From Altererythrobacter epoxidivorans (GTDB lineage Bacteria; Pseudomonadota; Alphaproteobacteria; Sphingomonadales; Sphingomonadaceae), in NCBI RefSeq assembly GCF_001281485.1, contig NZ_CP012669.1, positions 1,550,001 to 1,614,000 of the forward strand: a DNA stretch of 64,000 nucleotides, written 5' to 3'. The position numbers and the translations under genes were made by a program. Below are positions 7,642-17,066 of this stretch, piece after piece. Under the pieces are notes generated by a model. It did no database searches. It was not told the DNA's origin and saw only the letters and a program-made list of their open reading frames with translations. Position 1 is the stretch's first letter, and the number at the start of each line of letters is the position of its first letter.

Positions 7642-8313
7642 TCAGCGCACTTCGAGCGCGGGTTGCGGGTTATTCGGCACGAGTATCATCGTGTTGCCTT
7701 CGACCCGCCAGGAATGAAGCCGCGAAAGAAGGTTCATCCCGATCACGTTGGTATCGCCAAAGGCTGGCGAGGTGACGACGTCCAGTCCCCGCGCAGCCAC
7801 ATTGCCGAACCTGATCTCGCCCGCCGTTGCTACCTGTGCTGCGACCGCGCCATTGGCAGTACCGATGGAAACCGGGATCCCGCCACGGCGCGGTTCCAGC
7901 CCGGCTTTTTGCGCAACGTCGTTCGAAACAGCAGTTACCGTCGCGCCGGTATCGACCAGGAAATCTGCCGGAATGCCATTGATTTCTGCGCGCAGCCAGA
8001 AATGGCCATCGGGCGCGAGCGCAATCCGCGTTTCGCCGCCTTCCACGGTCTGCTCGGGCAAGCCTAGTTGGGGCACCGCGATGTCGAGACGTGGATCGAA
8101 GCGGGAAAGCTGCAGCACCACGGTTACGAGGATGCCGGCCAGTACCACCGTGCTGCCGCCCCTGATAAGGCGGCCCATCGGTATCTTGCGCTTGATCAGC
8201 GCGGTGCCGATCCAGCCTGCGACCATCGCGACGATTGCGAGCATCAGAAGCTCGCTGCGCGGGATTGCCCCGATCGACACGACGATATTGTCCCAGAGGT
8301 TCTGCAAAGACAT
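7642..8313 (-). CDS. Membrane-anchored retropepsin-like aspartic protease (TIGR02281 type)
   Basis: 223 residues from ATG 8313 (MSLQNLWDNIV). Two hydrophobic segments at about 21-40 and 55-72 anchor it in the inner membrane; the protease domain carries the single DTGAT motif (DFLVDTGATVTAVSN) and the second half GDTNVIGMNLLSRL. Such single-domain proteases act as dimers. The target is unknown. The in-frame ATG at 8349 would add 12 non-conserved residues. Confidence 0.85.
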   Translation of the reverse strand: MSLQNLWDNIVVSIGAIPRSELLMLAIVAMVAGWIGTALIKRKIPMGRLIRGGSTVVLAGILVTVVLQLSRFDPRLDIAVPQLGLPEQTVEGGETRIALAPDGHFWLRAEINGIPADFLVDTGATVTAVSNDVAQKAGLEPRRGGIPVSIGTANGAVAAQVATAGEIRFGNVAARGLDVVTSPAFGDTNVIGMNLLSRLHSWRVEGNTMILVPNNPQPALEVR

Positions 8314-8364
8314 GATGGCAATATAGGAAGCGCGCCCTTCAGCGTCCATGAACGCCGCGAAAAA

Positions 8365-9351
8365 TCAGGGAGCGCTTCTAGGGATGGTCGCTTCTGCCAG
8401 GATCAGCGAAAAACGCTCTTCTGTATCCAGCCATCGGCGGATCGGGGTCCACCCGCCCGCAAGCAGCAGCGTGGTTGATGTGCGCCGTTCGAACTTGTGG
8501 CTGTTTTCGGTATGGATGCTTTCACCCCGCTTCATGGCAAAGCGGCGGCCGGACACTTCAAAGGACATGTCCTCCTGCGCGACGAGATGCATTTCGATCC
8601 TCGCGAATTCATCGACCCAGCGCGCTTCATGCGCAAGCAGGTCCTCGGGAATATCGCCATCAAGCTCGCGGTTGATCCGCGTCACGAGATTGCGGTTGAA
8701 TTTCGCAGTTACGCCCGCTGCATCGTCATAGGCGGCTTCGAGAATTTGGGGATCCTTGATCAGATCCATCCCGATCAGCAGCTTTGCCCCCTCACCCAAT
8801 GTCTCGCGCATCGAACGCAAGAGATCGACCGAAGTACGTGCGACCATGTTTCCGATGGTCGATCCGGGGAAGAAGCCGACTTTCGGCAGCCCCGAAACTT
8901 CGTCGGGCAAGGCGACCTGTCGCATGAAGTCCGCCTCTACCGGATAGACCGGCAGCCCGGGAAACTTGGCCGACAGTTGCTTCGCCGATGCGCGCAGGAA
9001 ATCGCCCGAAATATCGAGCGGGACATAAGCGCCCGGCGCGATGCAATCGAGCAGGATCGGGGTCTTCACCGAACTTCCCGAACCGAATTCGACCACTGCC
9101 GAGCCCGGTGCGATAAGCGCGACAAATTCGGCACAGCGTGCGCGGAGAATCTCTGTTTCCGCGCGTGTCGGATAATATTCGGGAAGCTGCGTGATCTCTT
9201 CGAACAATTGCGATCCGGTCTCGTCATAGAACCAGCGTGCCGGTATCGCCTTTTGCTCTTGCGTCAGCCCTTCCAGCACATCGGCGCGAAAGGCGTGATC
9301 GACGCCGTCATCGTCCAGGTCGACGAGGGCAATACCCTTGCTGGATGTCAT
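8365..9351 (-). CDS. egtD: L-histidine N-alpha-methyltransferase (ergothioneine biosynthesis)
   Basis: SAM-dependent trimethylation of histidine to hercynine, the first step of ergothioneine synthesis. 328 residues, family length. SAM-binding segment VVEFGSGSSVKTPILLD near residue 85, then FFPGSTIGN and LLIGMDLIKD; the C-terminal histidine-binding part includes IHTENSHKF. The gene follows egtB with a 4-nt gap, so hercynine made here feeds the EgtB reaction within one operon. Confidence 0.95.
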   Translation of the reverse strand: MTSSKGIALVDLDDDGVDHAFRADVLEGLTQEQKAIPARWFYDETGSQLFEEITQLPEYYPTRAETEILRARCAEFVALIAPGSAVVEFGSGSSVKTPILLDCIAPGAYVPLDISGDFLRASAKQLSAKFPGLPVYPVEADFMRQVALPDEVSGLPKVGFFPGSTIGNMVARTSVDLLRSMRETLGEGAKLLIGMDLIKDPQILEAAYDDAAGVTAKFNRNLVTRINRELDGDIPEDLLAHEARWVDEFARIEMHLVAQEDMSFEVSGRRFAMKRGESIHTENSHKFERRTSTTLLLAGGWTPIRRWLDTEERFSLILAEATIPRSAP

Positions 9352-9355
9352 GAAT

Positions 9356-10615
9356 TCAGATGTCCTTTGCCAGCCGCAGTCCGGTGAACTGCCACTGCTG
9401 GTGGGGGTAGAAGAAGTTGCGATACGAAGCGCGGGAATGACCGCGCACGGTTGCGCAGCTCGCGCCCTTCAGCACGAACTGTCCGCTCATGAACTTGCCA
9501 TTGTATTCGCCCACCGCGCCTTCTGGCGGTTGGTAACGCGGATAGGGCAGATAGGCAGAGCGGGTGAATTGCCAGCAATCGCCGAACAGGTGCGCGCTGC
9601 CGACGGGAAGCACCGGTCCGGCATCGTCGAGCTGGTTTCCGCCCGCCGCATCATGCGCCGGTTCATTTTCGGCGTGCTGCCCGCGGGCGATCGCTTCCCA
9701 CTCGAATTCAGTCGGGAGCCGCGCCCCGGCCCAAGTGGCGAAGGCGTCCGCCTCGAAATAGGATATATGCGTGACCGGTGCGTGGGGATCGCGTGCCTGC
9801 CAGCCTGAATGGGTGAAGCACCTTCCGTCCTCACCCCAATAGAGGGGCCGGTCATGGCGCCCGTCATTTACCCAGGCCCAACCGTCAGAAAGCCACAGCC
9901 GTGCATCGCGGTAGCCGCCGTCGTCGATAAATGCCTTCCAGTCGGCATTGCTAACGAGCCGGCGGCTGAGCGCGAAAGGTTCGAGCAGGACACGGTGTCG
10001 CGGCCCTTCGTTGTCGAAAGCGAAACCTTCGCCATTGTGGCCGATCAGGGCGATCCCGCCGGGATGTTCGAACCATCCGTCCGGCTGTTCATCAGACGCC
10101 GCAGCGTCGGCTTTCCAGATTTCGGGTCCGAGCGGGTTCTGGAACATGGCATGCTTGATATCGGTCAGTAGCAGTTCCTGGTGCTGCTGTTCGTGCGCGA
10201 TGCCGAGCAAAATCAGGTCAGCGCATTCGGGACGGTCGAGCAATGCCTGCATCGCCTCATCCACGTGTGCCCGCCATCCGATTACTTCATCCAGCGAAGG
10301 ACGCGACAAAAGCCCGCGGGAGAAGCGGGAGATCCTGTCGCCTTCGGCCTCGTAATAGGAGTTGAAGAGATACGGCCAGTCGCTGTCGTAAAGCGTGTAG
10401 CCCTCTGCGTTATCGCGCAGCAGAAAGGTTTCCCAGAACCAGGTTGTGTGCGCGAGGTGCCATTTGGCGGGTGATGCATCTTCCATTGACTGGATCGTCG
10501 CATCGGCATCGCTCAAGGGCTCGACCAATGCTTCGGTCAAGGAACGCGTGTCGCGGTATTGATCTGCCAGCGCAGTGACGTTTTCGGCGTCGATGCGGGC
10601 GTGTCGTTCGGCCAC
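9356..10615 (-). CDS. egtB: Ergothioneine biosynthesis iron-dependent sulfoxide synthase
   Basis: Non-haem iron enzyme that joins hercynine to a thiol donor with O2, forming the C-S bond of ergothioneine. 419 residues: an N-terminal DinB-like domain supplies histidines (HLAHTTWFWE near 54, then HEQQHQELLLTDIKH), followed by a formylglycine-enzyme-like domain ending in RASYRNFFYPHQQWQFTG. EgtA/EgtC are not in the window, which fits organisms that use cysteine or a reduced pathway. First gene of egtB-egtD. Confidence 0.95.
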   Translation of the reverse strand: MAERHARIDAENVTALADQYRDTRSLTEALVEPLSDADATIQSMEDASPAKWHLAHTTWFWETFLLRDNAEGYTLYDSDWPYLFNSYYEAEGDRISRFSRGLLSRPSLDEVIGWRAHVDEAMQALLDRPECADLILLGIAHEQQHQELLLTDIKHAMFQNPLGPEIWKADAAASDEQPDGWFEHPGGIALIGHNGEGFAFDNEGPRHRVLLEPFALSRRLVSNADWKAFIDDGGYRDARLWLSDGWAWVNDGRHDRPLYWGEDGRCFTHSGWQARDPHAPVTHISYFEADAFATWAGARLPTEFEWEAIARGQHAENEPAHDAAGGNQLDDAGPVLPVGSAHLFGDCWQFTRSAYLPYPRYQPPEGAVGEYNGKFMSGQFVLKGASCATVRGHSRASYRNFFYPHQQWQFTGLRLAKDI

Positions 10616-10670
10616 GGAATACTCCCTTGCTTCCGGTCCGGAATGCCAAGCATGCCTGAAAAGGATTACA

Positions 10671-10700
10671 AATGAAAGGCATGGGCGGTTCCCCGCCCAT
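10671..10700 (-). terminator. Terminator of the diguanylate cyclase gene
   Basis: ATGGGCGG (10681-10688) pairs with CCGCCCAT (10693-10700) around TTCC, touching the stop codon at 10700-10702. On the minus strand the stem is followed by GCCTTTCATTTG, a T-rich tail. Confidence 0.6.
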
Positions 10701-11788
10701 CAGGCAGCCAGCCGCGCACGGTTCCTGCCGCCCTCTTTCGCCTGGTAGAGCGCGCGGTCGGCACGGGCGAACAGCGACAGCGCCGTGTCGCCATTTTCAC
10801 ATGACGCGATGCCCAGGCTGACCGTTACCGGGGGCACGGCACCAGCCGCACTCTCCATCGCGATCGCCAGCCGCAATCGTTCTGCGATCAGGCCGGCGAG
10901 GTGCTGATCGGCACCTGGTGCCACGCAGATGAACTCTTCGCCGCCGATCCGCCCCAAGAGATCGCCTGCGCGCGCATGCTGGGCCGCGATCCGGGCGATC
11001 TTCTGCAACACCTCGTCGCCGGCAGGATGGCCGAAGGTATCGTTCACGCGCTTGAAGTGATCGATATCGAATATGATGAGCGACAGCATCTCTCCACCGT
11101 CCCTGCTGCGCATGACCAGCCGGTCCAGTTCGGTCATCACCCTGCGCCTGTTCGCAAGACCGGTCAGAGGGTCGGTTTCCGCCAGACGCCGCGCCTTCTT
11201 TGCCTCGCGCACCGCGATTTCCTGCGACTGGCGCAGGCGTTTTTCCCGGCGCGCAATGTCGGTGACATCGAACAGCACCCCTACCACATGCGGCCTAGCC
11301 CTGACGCCTTGCCGGACATGGCAGGCGCGCATCCGGAACTCCCGTTCGAGACCATCGAGCCCATTGAAGGAGAAACTGACGTTGAACGTCCCCTTGCGCC
11401 CCCTCCGGCTCATCACCTGTCCAACAAGTTCCACGCCATTGGTGGCAAGGATAGTCTCGGCATCGCCCGGGAGCATTTCGGTTTGAGGGTCGAGCCCGAA
11501 CAACCCCTTCATCCCGGCAGACCATTCCTGTCGCCCGTCGTCGGGCCAATATTGCCAGACGCCAAGATTGGCGATTTCTTCGGCCATATCGAAGAGACGG
11601 AGGATCTCTGCCAGTTTGCGCCCACGCCGGCGCAGCAGACGGGTCAGCGTGCCGTTGTGCCCCTTGTCGCGCGAAGCAGCGCGCCCCAGCAGGCATAGGG
11701 CCATGGCGAGCGCCACGACCAAGGCGGCGAGCGAAACGCTCACCGGACCGGTCATCGCACCGGCAAGGTCGAATGCGCGGATCACCAT
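10700..11788 (-). CDS. Diguanylate cyclase with N-terminal membrane segment and PAS-like domain
   Basis: Makes cyclic di-GMP from two GTP. 362 residues: one hydrophobic helix at about 15-37, a PAS-like sensor at about 60-180 (NLGVWQYWPDDGRQEW... to a VLFDVTDIARREKRLR linker helix), then a GGDEF domain with active site RIGGEEF. An inhibitory I-site RxxD (RAGD) sits five residues before GGEEF, so product feedback is expected. The signal sensed is not evident. A 9-bp inverted repeat lies 53 nt upstream. Confidence 0.93.
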   Translation of the reverse strand: MVIRAFDLAGAMTGPVSVSLAALVVALAMALCLLGRAASRDKGHNGTLTRLLRRRGRKLAEILRLFDMAEEIANLGVWQYWPDDGRQEWSAGMKGLFGLDPQTEMLPGDAETILATNGVELVGQVMSRRGRKGTFNVSFSFNGLDGLEREFRMRACHVRQGVRARPHVVGVLFDVTDIARREKRLRQSQEIAVREAKKARRLAETDPLTGLANRRRVMTELDRLVMRSRDGGEMLSLIIFDIDHFKRVNDTFGHPAGDEVLQKIARIAAQHARAGDLLGRIGGEEFICVAPGADQHLAGLIAERLRLAIAMESAAGAVPPVTVSLGIASCENGDTALSLFARADRALYQAKEGGRNRARLAA

Positions 11789-11840
11789 TCTCGCTCCATG
11801 CCGGAACGATTAGAAGTGAATGGTGAGGATCGCGCTCGCT

Positions 11841-11866
11841 GACCCTAGGTGAATCTGCCTAGGGTC
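11841..11866. repeat. Perfect 9-bp inverted repeat GACCCTAGG-N8-CCTAGGGTC
   Basis: Located between the DAHP synthase stop (11893) and the diguanylate cyclase start (11788), both on the minus strand. It lacks a T-tract on either side, so it is a poor intrinsic terminator; it may be an operator upstream of the cyclase or an RNA stem. Confidence 0.5.
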
Positions 11867-11892
11867 GCTTGCAAACCGGGATCAGCAAACGA

Positions 11893-13266
11893 TCAGGCAG
11901 CGTCCGCCTGACGCACGTTCACTTCCTGGTTCAGCATTTCGGCCAGCAGGAAAGCGAGTTCGAGCGACTGGGCCGCGTTGAGGCGCGGATCGCAATGCGT
12001 GTGATACCGGTCGCCAAGCGCATCGTCCGTAATTGCAACGGCGCCGCCAACACATTCGGTCACGTCCTGCCCGGTCATTTCCACGTGGATGCCGCCCGGA
12101 TGGGTGCCTTCGGCGCGGTGGACTGCGAAGAAGCCCTTCACCTCGGTCAGGATGCGATCGAATGGCCGCGTCTTATAGCCGCTATCCGACTTGACGACGT
12201 TACCGTGCATCGGGTCGCAGCTCCACACCACCGGATGCCCTTCGCGTTCGACAGCGCGGACGAGCGGCGGAAGGCCTTCTTCGACCTTGTCATGGCCGAA
12301 CCGGCTTATCAGCGTCATGCGGCCCGGCTCGCGCTTTGGGTTTAGAAGGTCGAGCATGCGCAGCAACGCATCGGGTTCGAGCGAAGGCCCGCATTTCATG
12401 CCGAGCGGGTTACCGATGCCGCGTGCGAATTCGACATGTGCGCTGCCATCGAAGCGGGTGCGGTCGCCGATCCAGACCATGTGTGCGCTGGTATCGTACC
12501 AGTCGCCGGTCAGGCTGTCGCGGCGCGTCATTGCCTGTTCGTACTGCAGCAGCAGGGCTTCGTGGCTGGTGTAGAAACTGGTGCCCTGCAGTTGCGGGAC
12601 GGTTGCCGGGTCGATGCCGCACGCTTCCATGAAATCGAGCGCCTCGCCGATCCGGTCGGCTACGTCCGAAAACTTGTCGGACCACGGGCTGCGGCCCATG
12701 AAATCGAGCGTCCACTGATGGACCTGCCGAAGGTTGGCATAACCGCCGCCAGCGAAGGCGCGCAGCAGGTTGAGCGTGGCTGCAGCCTGCGAATAGGCGC
12801 GGACCATGCGCATCGGATCGTTGCGGCGCTGTTCGGGATCGAAATCGATGCCGTTGATATTGTCGCCGAAATAGCTGGGCAGCGTGACATCGCCCTGCGT
12901 TTCGGTGGCAGAGCTGCGCGGCTTGGCAAACTGGCCCGCCATGCGGCCGACCTTCACCACCGGCTTCTTGCTGGCAAAGGTCATGACGACCGCCATCTGA
13001 AGCAACACGCGGAAGGTATCGCGGATATTGTTCGGATGGAATTCGGCGAAGCTTTCGGCGCAATCGCCGCCCTGCAGCAGGAAGGCATTGCCCTTCGCCA
13101 CTTCGCCAAGGTCAGCCTTCAACGCGCGGGCTTCACCGGCGAATACAAGCGGCGGATAGGACGACAGGGTCTGTTCGGCCTCGCGCAGCACTTCGGCGTC
13201 CTGATAATCAGGAAGGTGACGTGCTTCGAATTGCTTCCAGCTGTCGGGGGTCCAGGTATCTGCCAC
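11893..13266 (-). CDS. 3-deoxy-7-phosphoheptulonate synthase, class II
   Basis: Condenses phosphoenolpyruvate and erythrose-4-phosphate, the entry step of the shikimate pathway. Class II features: [19 protein letters not shown] start, [14 protein letters not shown]-like [26 protein letters not shown], and the [22 protein letters not shown] tail split around Tyr-His-Thr. GTG 13266 (GTG-GCA-GAT) gives 457 residues and has GAGAAG upstream; TTG at 13287 would add 7. A 5' inverted repeat (13306-13339) lies upstream. Confidence 0.93.
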   Translation of the reverse strand: MADTWTPDSWKQFEARHLPDYQDAEVLREAEQTLSSYPPLVFAGEARALKADLGEVAKGNAFLLQGGDCAESFAEFHPNNIRDTFRVLLQMAVVMTFASKKPVVKVGRMAGQFAKPRSSATETQGDVTLPSYFGDNINGIDFDPEQRRNDPMRMVRAYSQAAATLNLLRAFAGGGYANLRQVHQWTLDFMGRSPWSDKFSDVADRIGEALDFMEACGIDPATVPQLQGTSFYTSHEALLLQYEQAMTRRDSLTGDWYDTSAHMVWIGDRTRFDGSAHVEFARGIGNPLGMKCGPSLEPDALLRMLDLLNPKREPGRMTLISRFGHDKVEEGLPPLVRAVEREGHPVVWSCDPMHGNVVKSDSGYKTRPFDRILTEVKGFFAVHRAEGTHPGGIHVEMTGQDVTECVGGAVAITDDALGDRYHTHCDPRLNAAQSLELAFLLAEMLNQEVNVRQADAA

Positions 13267-13305
13267 TTTACTTCTCAATTCACTCAAACGGAGCGCGCGG
13301 GTACA

Positions 13306-13339
13306 CGCCCCTCATTAGAATTGCAAAGATGGAGGGGCG
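13306..13339. repeat. Inverted repeat CGCCCCTC-N18-GAGGGGCG upstream of DAHP synthase
   Basis: Perfect 8-bp arms, about 40 nt before the GTG start on the minus strand. It could be a 5'-UTR hairpin, an operator, or the terminator of the M16 peptidase gene, which ends at 13384 on the same strand; no T-tract is present. Confidence 0.4.
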
Positions 13340-13383
13340 CAAGCGCTAATAATATTTCTTGGCGCAGTGATAGAGCCAGGCGA

Positions 13384-16365
13384 TCACCGGCCGCTGACCG
13401 TCGTCTCCCGCGTCGCTGTCCCCAGCTTGGCTGCAGCAACCGACTGGTCGGTCGAGGTAGCAAGGCTTTGGCCTTCGGGGATGATTGCCAGCTGCCACGG
13501 CTTGTGGGCCGCGAAATACCGCTTTGCCAGCGCCTGCATCGCCTCTGGCGTGGTGCGCGAATAATCGCCCAGCAGCGTGCGTAGAAGCGCGATCCGGCGC
13601 GGGTCGTAGGTGGCGCCTTCCAACTGGTAGAGCCAGAAGACATTGCCTGTCGACGCGCGGCTGATGAGCTGGCGCAATGGTTCGGTTACGCGGGCGAGTT
13701 CATCGCTGTCCGCCGGCGTGTTCGCCAGATCGACCGCGATCCGCTCTGCCTCGGCAAAGAACACCGGCACATCTTCCGGCTTAAGCTGGGCGAATGCCAG
13801 GATGCGTCCGCCGCCAGCCAGGTCCTTCGGCCATTCGGAAACCACCTGCGGGGCGTAGCTTGCGCCCGCTTTTTCTCGCATCGCTTCCATCAGCCGGTTG
13901 TTGAACAATTGCGTCAGGATTTCGAGCTGGCGCGACTCCCGCAGTTCCTCGATACCGCCTCCGCTTGGCCATGCGATCACAGCAGCGGCCTGGTTCGGAT
14001 CGCCGCGATGGTTGAGCACTTCGGGCGCGTCCGTATCGGGAAAATCCGGAACCCATCCGGCGACCGAGGCCGGAATGGGCGTCCGCTCGGGCAAGGCACC
14101 AAAGGTTCGGCGAAGCGTCTCGACCACCTCGTTGCGGTCGAATTCGCCGAACACGCTGACCTCGACCGGTCCCTGTTTCAGCAGCGGTTCCCACACGCGG
14201 CGGAAGCCCGCCACGGTCGTCGCATTCATTTCTGCCGGAGTGGGCGTCGCAAAACGCGGATCATTGTCGTTGAGGAGGAAATCGAGGTCGCGATTGAGCA
14301 CGGCACCCGGGCTCGACGCCATGGCGTCATAGGCCAGGTTTGCCGCAGCCTTTGCCCGCGTAATCGGGTTTTCGTCCCAGCGCGGCATGCCCAGCTTCGC
14401 TGCAAACAGGTAGAGCTGGTCGGACACGTCAGCCGATCGGGTCTGCGCGTTGAAAGTAAAGGCGGCATCCTCGATTGCAAAATCGAAGCCCATCTTGCGG
14501 CCCGTCGTAATACGGTCGAGCTCTTCCTGTCCCAGTTCGCCAAGACCCGCGCCCACGAGTGCCATTTCGCCCAATGCGACATAGGGCGCATCCTTAGGGT
14601 CGAACGCGCGGTAGCCGGCGCCAAAACGCACGCGCACGGTCACGCGGCCGGGCTCTGCATCGTTCGGCCAGAGGATGGCCTTGATCCCGTTGCCAAGCTC
14701 GATCCGCTCGATCTCTTCCAGGCCGGTCAGCCCGAGCGATCCTTCAGACACGATGGTGCCTGGTTCACCCACTGGCGGCAGGTCGTCGAAGCTGATGGTC
14801 TGTGCTGCCAGGCGTGCACTGCCATCGGCGCCGACATCCTGGTCGAGCGCGAGGCGCAGCGTGTCGGCAGTCGCCTCGTTTGCGTCGGGCGTTACGTAAA
14901 CCGAGCGGATGACCGCCCCGTCGAACAGCATTTTCGTCCGCTCGTGAATTTCGCTCGGGTTCAGGCGACCCTTCATGCCGCGGAATACCTGCAGCACCGT
15001 TTCGGGCGCTGCGACAGCTTCGCGGATATCGACCGCCTGGACGATCTGGTCTGCCAGCTTCGATCCGGCGAGGACCGACTTCTGCTCCAGCTCGCTAACG
15101 AAGGCGATGTCGAATTCGGCGACCTCTCGGTCGATCTCTTCCTGTGTCGGCGGCTGCGCGATGGCATCGGCGATGATCGCGCGCACGTCCGACAGCGGGG
15201 TCTGCCAGTCTTCCGAGAGCGGGTAGAATGTTACGAAGGTCGCATCGGTAGAGCGCGAGACGTCGTCCTGGTAAACCTGCGCCTCGAGATAGGAACCGCC
15301 GGCGCGGGCACGCGAACGCAGGCGGCGATTGACGATCGCCTGGCTAACCGCATCAAGCAGCAGGCCCTCGTTGTAAACGATGGTGTCGTTGACCGGGCGC
15401 CAGGGGCGCATCACTGCGTAGGTGAAGGCCCGCGGCATGTCCGGTTCGACCACGACGCCCATTTCACCGAGCGGATTTTCAGGATCGGCACCGGCAGGCG
15501 CGACCGGATCGCCGAAGTCGGGCGCCTCGACACGCTTGCCCTTCCCCTTCCAGTCTCCGAAATACTTCTCGACCAGCCGCGCCAATTCCATCGGATCGGT
15601 ATCGCCAGCAACGACGATCACGGTGTTCTCCGGCCGGTACCAGCGATCATGAAACGCCTGCAAAGCCTTGCCCGTGGCAGCGTTGAGCGTTTCCTCGGTG
15701 CCGATCGGCAGGCGATTGGCGAGCCGCTGACCGGCAAATAGTGTCTGCCGCGTCTTCAGTTCGACACGTTCCCCGGCACCGCCACGCTCACGCTTTTCCG
15801 CAAGCACGATCGGCACTTCGGTATCGACGTTTGCCTGGCTCAGCACCGGTTCGCGCATCATGCCGGACAAAAGCTTGAAACTCTCTTCGAGACTGGCCGG
15901 AGTGATGCCGGGTAGGTCGAGCTTGTACACGGTGTGCGTCGGGCTGGTTTCGGCATTGGTATCGCTGCCGAAAGTCGCGCCGAGGCGCTGCCAGGTCGGG
16001 ATTGCCTGCGCTGGTCCGAGGTATTTGCTCTCGCGGAACGAGAGATGTTCCATCAGGTGGGCAAAGCCCTGTTCGCTGTCCATTTCATGCAGCGATCCGG
16101 CATCGATACGGATGCGGATCGACACCTGCCCCGGCGGCACGCCATTGTGGCGCACGGCATAGCGAAGGCCGTTGTCGAGTTCTCCGAATAGCCAGTCCTT
16201 GTCACGCGGGACGTCGCTGCCGCGATAAATCCAGGGCGTTTCATCGCCGGTCTGCAGTCCGCTCGGCAGCGCCTCCTGCCTGTCCTGTGCCAGCATCGGA
16301 GCAGGCAGCAGGGCGGTGGATGCGAGGAGGGTTACAGCGCATGCGGCGCGAAAAATCGACTTCAT
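13384..16365 (-). CDS. M16 family zinc metallopeptidase, secreted
   Basis: 993 residues from ATG 16365. Signal peptide with hydrophobic core at about 10-20 and AQ cleavage region (MLAQ), so periplasmic or membrane-attached. The inverted zinc site HLMEH is at 103-107, inside FAHLMEHLSFRES. Two duplicated M16 halves follow (second from about 560, EIERIELGNGIKAILW), as in pitrilysin/PqqL-type proteases. The second half lacks a zinc site, which is normal. Target unknown. A start at 16434 would add 23 residues ahead of the signal peptide and is unlikely. Confidence 0.92.
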   Translation of the reverse strand: MKSIFRAACAVTLLASTALLPAPMLAQDRQEALPSGLQTGDETPWIYRGSDVPRDKDWLFGELDNGLRYAVRHNGVPPGQVSIRIRIDAGSLHEMDSEQGFAHLMEHLSFRESKYLGPAQAIPTWQRLGATFGSDTNAETSPTHTVYKLDLPGITPASLEESFKLLSGMMREPVLSQANVDTEVPIVLAEKRERGGAGERVELKTRQTLFAGQRLANRLPIGTEETLNAATGKALQAFHDRWYRPENTVIVVAGDTDPMELARLVEKYFGDWKGKGKRVEAPDFGDPVAPAGADPENPLGEMGVVVEPDMPRAFTYAVMRPWRPVNDTIVYNEGLLLDAVSQAIVNRRLRSRARAGGSYLEAQVYQDDVSRSTDATFVTFYPLSEDWQTPLSDVRAIIADAIAQPPTQEEIDREVAEFDIAFVSELEQKSVLAGSKLADQIVQAVDIREAVAAPETVLQVFRGMKGRLNPSEIHERTKMLFDGAVIRSVYVTPDANEATADTLRLALDQDVGADGSARLAAQTISFDDLPPVGEPGTIVSEGSLGLTGLEEIERIELGNGIKAILWPNDAEPGRVTVRVRFGAGYRAFDPKDAPYVALGEMALVGAGLGELGQEELDRITTGRKMGFDFAIEDAAFTFNAQTRSADVSDQLYLFAAKLGMPRWDENPITRAKAAANLAYDAMASSPGAVLNRDLDFLLNDNDPRFATPTPAEMNATTVAGFRRVWEPLLKQGPVEVSVFGEFDRNEVVETLRRTFGALPERTPIPASVAGWVPDFPDTDAPEVLNHRGDPNQAAAVIAWPSGGGIEELRESRQLEILTQLFNNRLMEAMREKAGASYAPQVVSEWPKDLAGGGRILAFAQLKPEDVPVFFAEAERIAVDLANTPADSDELARVTEPLRQLISRASTGNVFWLYQLEGATYDPRRIALLRTLLGDYSRTTPEAMQALAKRYFAAHKPWQLAIIPEGQSLATSTDQSVAAAKLGTATRETTVSGR

Positions 16366-16460
16366 GGCGAACAGTATAGGGACCCGAGGCATGAAGGGAT
16401 AGTGAATAGCCCGCCAAGCGCAGACTTGCGACATGCCGCGCGCAGACCTACATCGCGGCC

Positions 16461-17039
16461 ATGTTCATCGAAACCGCCGCTACGCCCAATCCCGCCAGCC
16501 TCAAATTCCTGCCCGGTCGGCAGGTGATGCAAAGCGGATCTCGAGAATTCACTTCGCCCGAAACCGCCGAGGCGAGCCCGCTGGCGCAGGCGATCTTCGA
16601 CACGGGCGAAGTGGTGAACGTATTCTTCGGAACCGATTTCGTGACGGTTACGGCAGCGCCAGGGGTCAGCTGGGCCGATCTCAAGCCGCAGGTCGTGGCT
16701 ATCCTGCTCGATCATTTCGTATCGGAAGCACCCCTGTTCGCAGGCGGCACGGCAGACGGTATCTCCGTCCCTGCAGAAGATGAGCTGGTCGTCGATGAAG
16801 ACGAGGCCGACGCAGACGTCGTCGCGCAGATCAACGAACTGCTCGAAACCCGCGTCCGCCCTGCTGTTGCCGGCGACGGCGGTGACATTGCCTATCGCGG
16901 ATTCAAGGACGGGGTCGTCTATCTGACCCTGCAAGGTGCCTGTGCCGGTTGCCCGTCGTCCACGGCGACGCTCAAGCAGGGTATCGAAGGCCTGCTGAAA
17001 CATTATGTGCCCGAAGTGGTTGAGGTACGCGCAGCCTGA
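16461..17039 (+). CDS. nfuA: NifU/NfuA-type iron-sulfur cluster carrier
   Basis: 192 residues: Nfu N-terminal domain (MFIETAATPNPASLKFLPG) followed by the NifU C-terminal domain with GDGGDI and the cluster-binding CAGCPSS near residue 155. Delivers 4Fe-4S clusters to client enzymes in the cytosol; MiaB and the FeS photolyase in this window are plausible clients. It opens a plus-strand run with the nitroreductase, tsaB and rimI. Confidence 0.93.
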   Translation: MFIETAATPNPASLKFLPGRQVMQSGSREFTSPETAEASPLAQAIFDTGEVVNVFFGTDFVTVTAAPGVSWADLKPQVVAILLDHFVSEAPLFAGGTADGISVPAEDELVVDEDEADADVVAQINELLETRVRPAVAGDGGDIAYRGFKDGVVYLTLQGACAGCPSSTATLKQGIEGLLKHYVPEVVEVRAA

Positions 17040-17066
17040 TTTCGCCCAAGTCGAGCAAGGATTTTC

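Noticed and set aside
10651..10683. Inverted repeat CATGCCT/AGGCATG between egtB and the cyclase gene
   Set aside because: 7-bp arms with a 19-nt loop overlapping a better terminator; likely chance.
13909..15741. 610-codon plus-strand frame
   Set aside because: Antisense to the M16 peptidase; Arg/His-rich mirror pattern.
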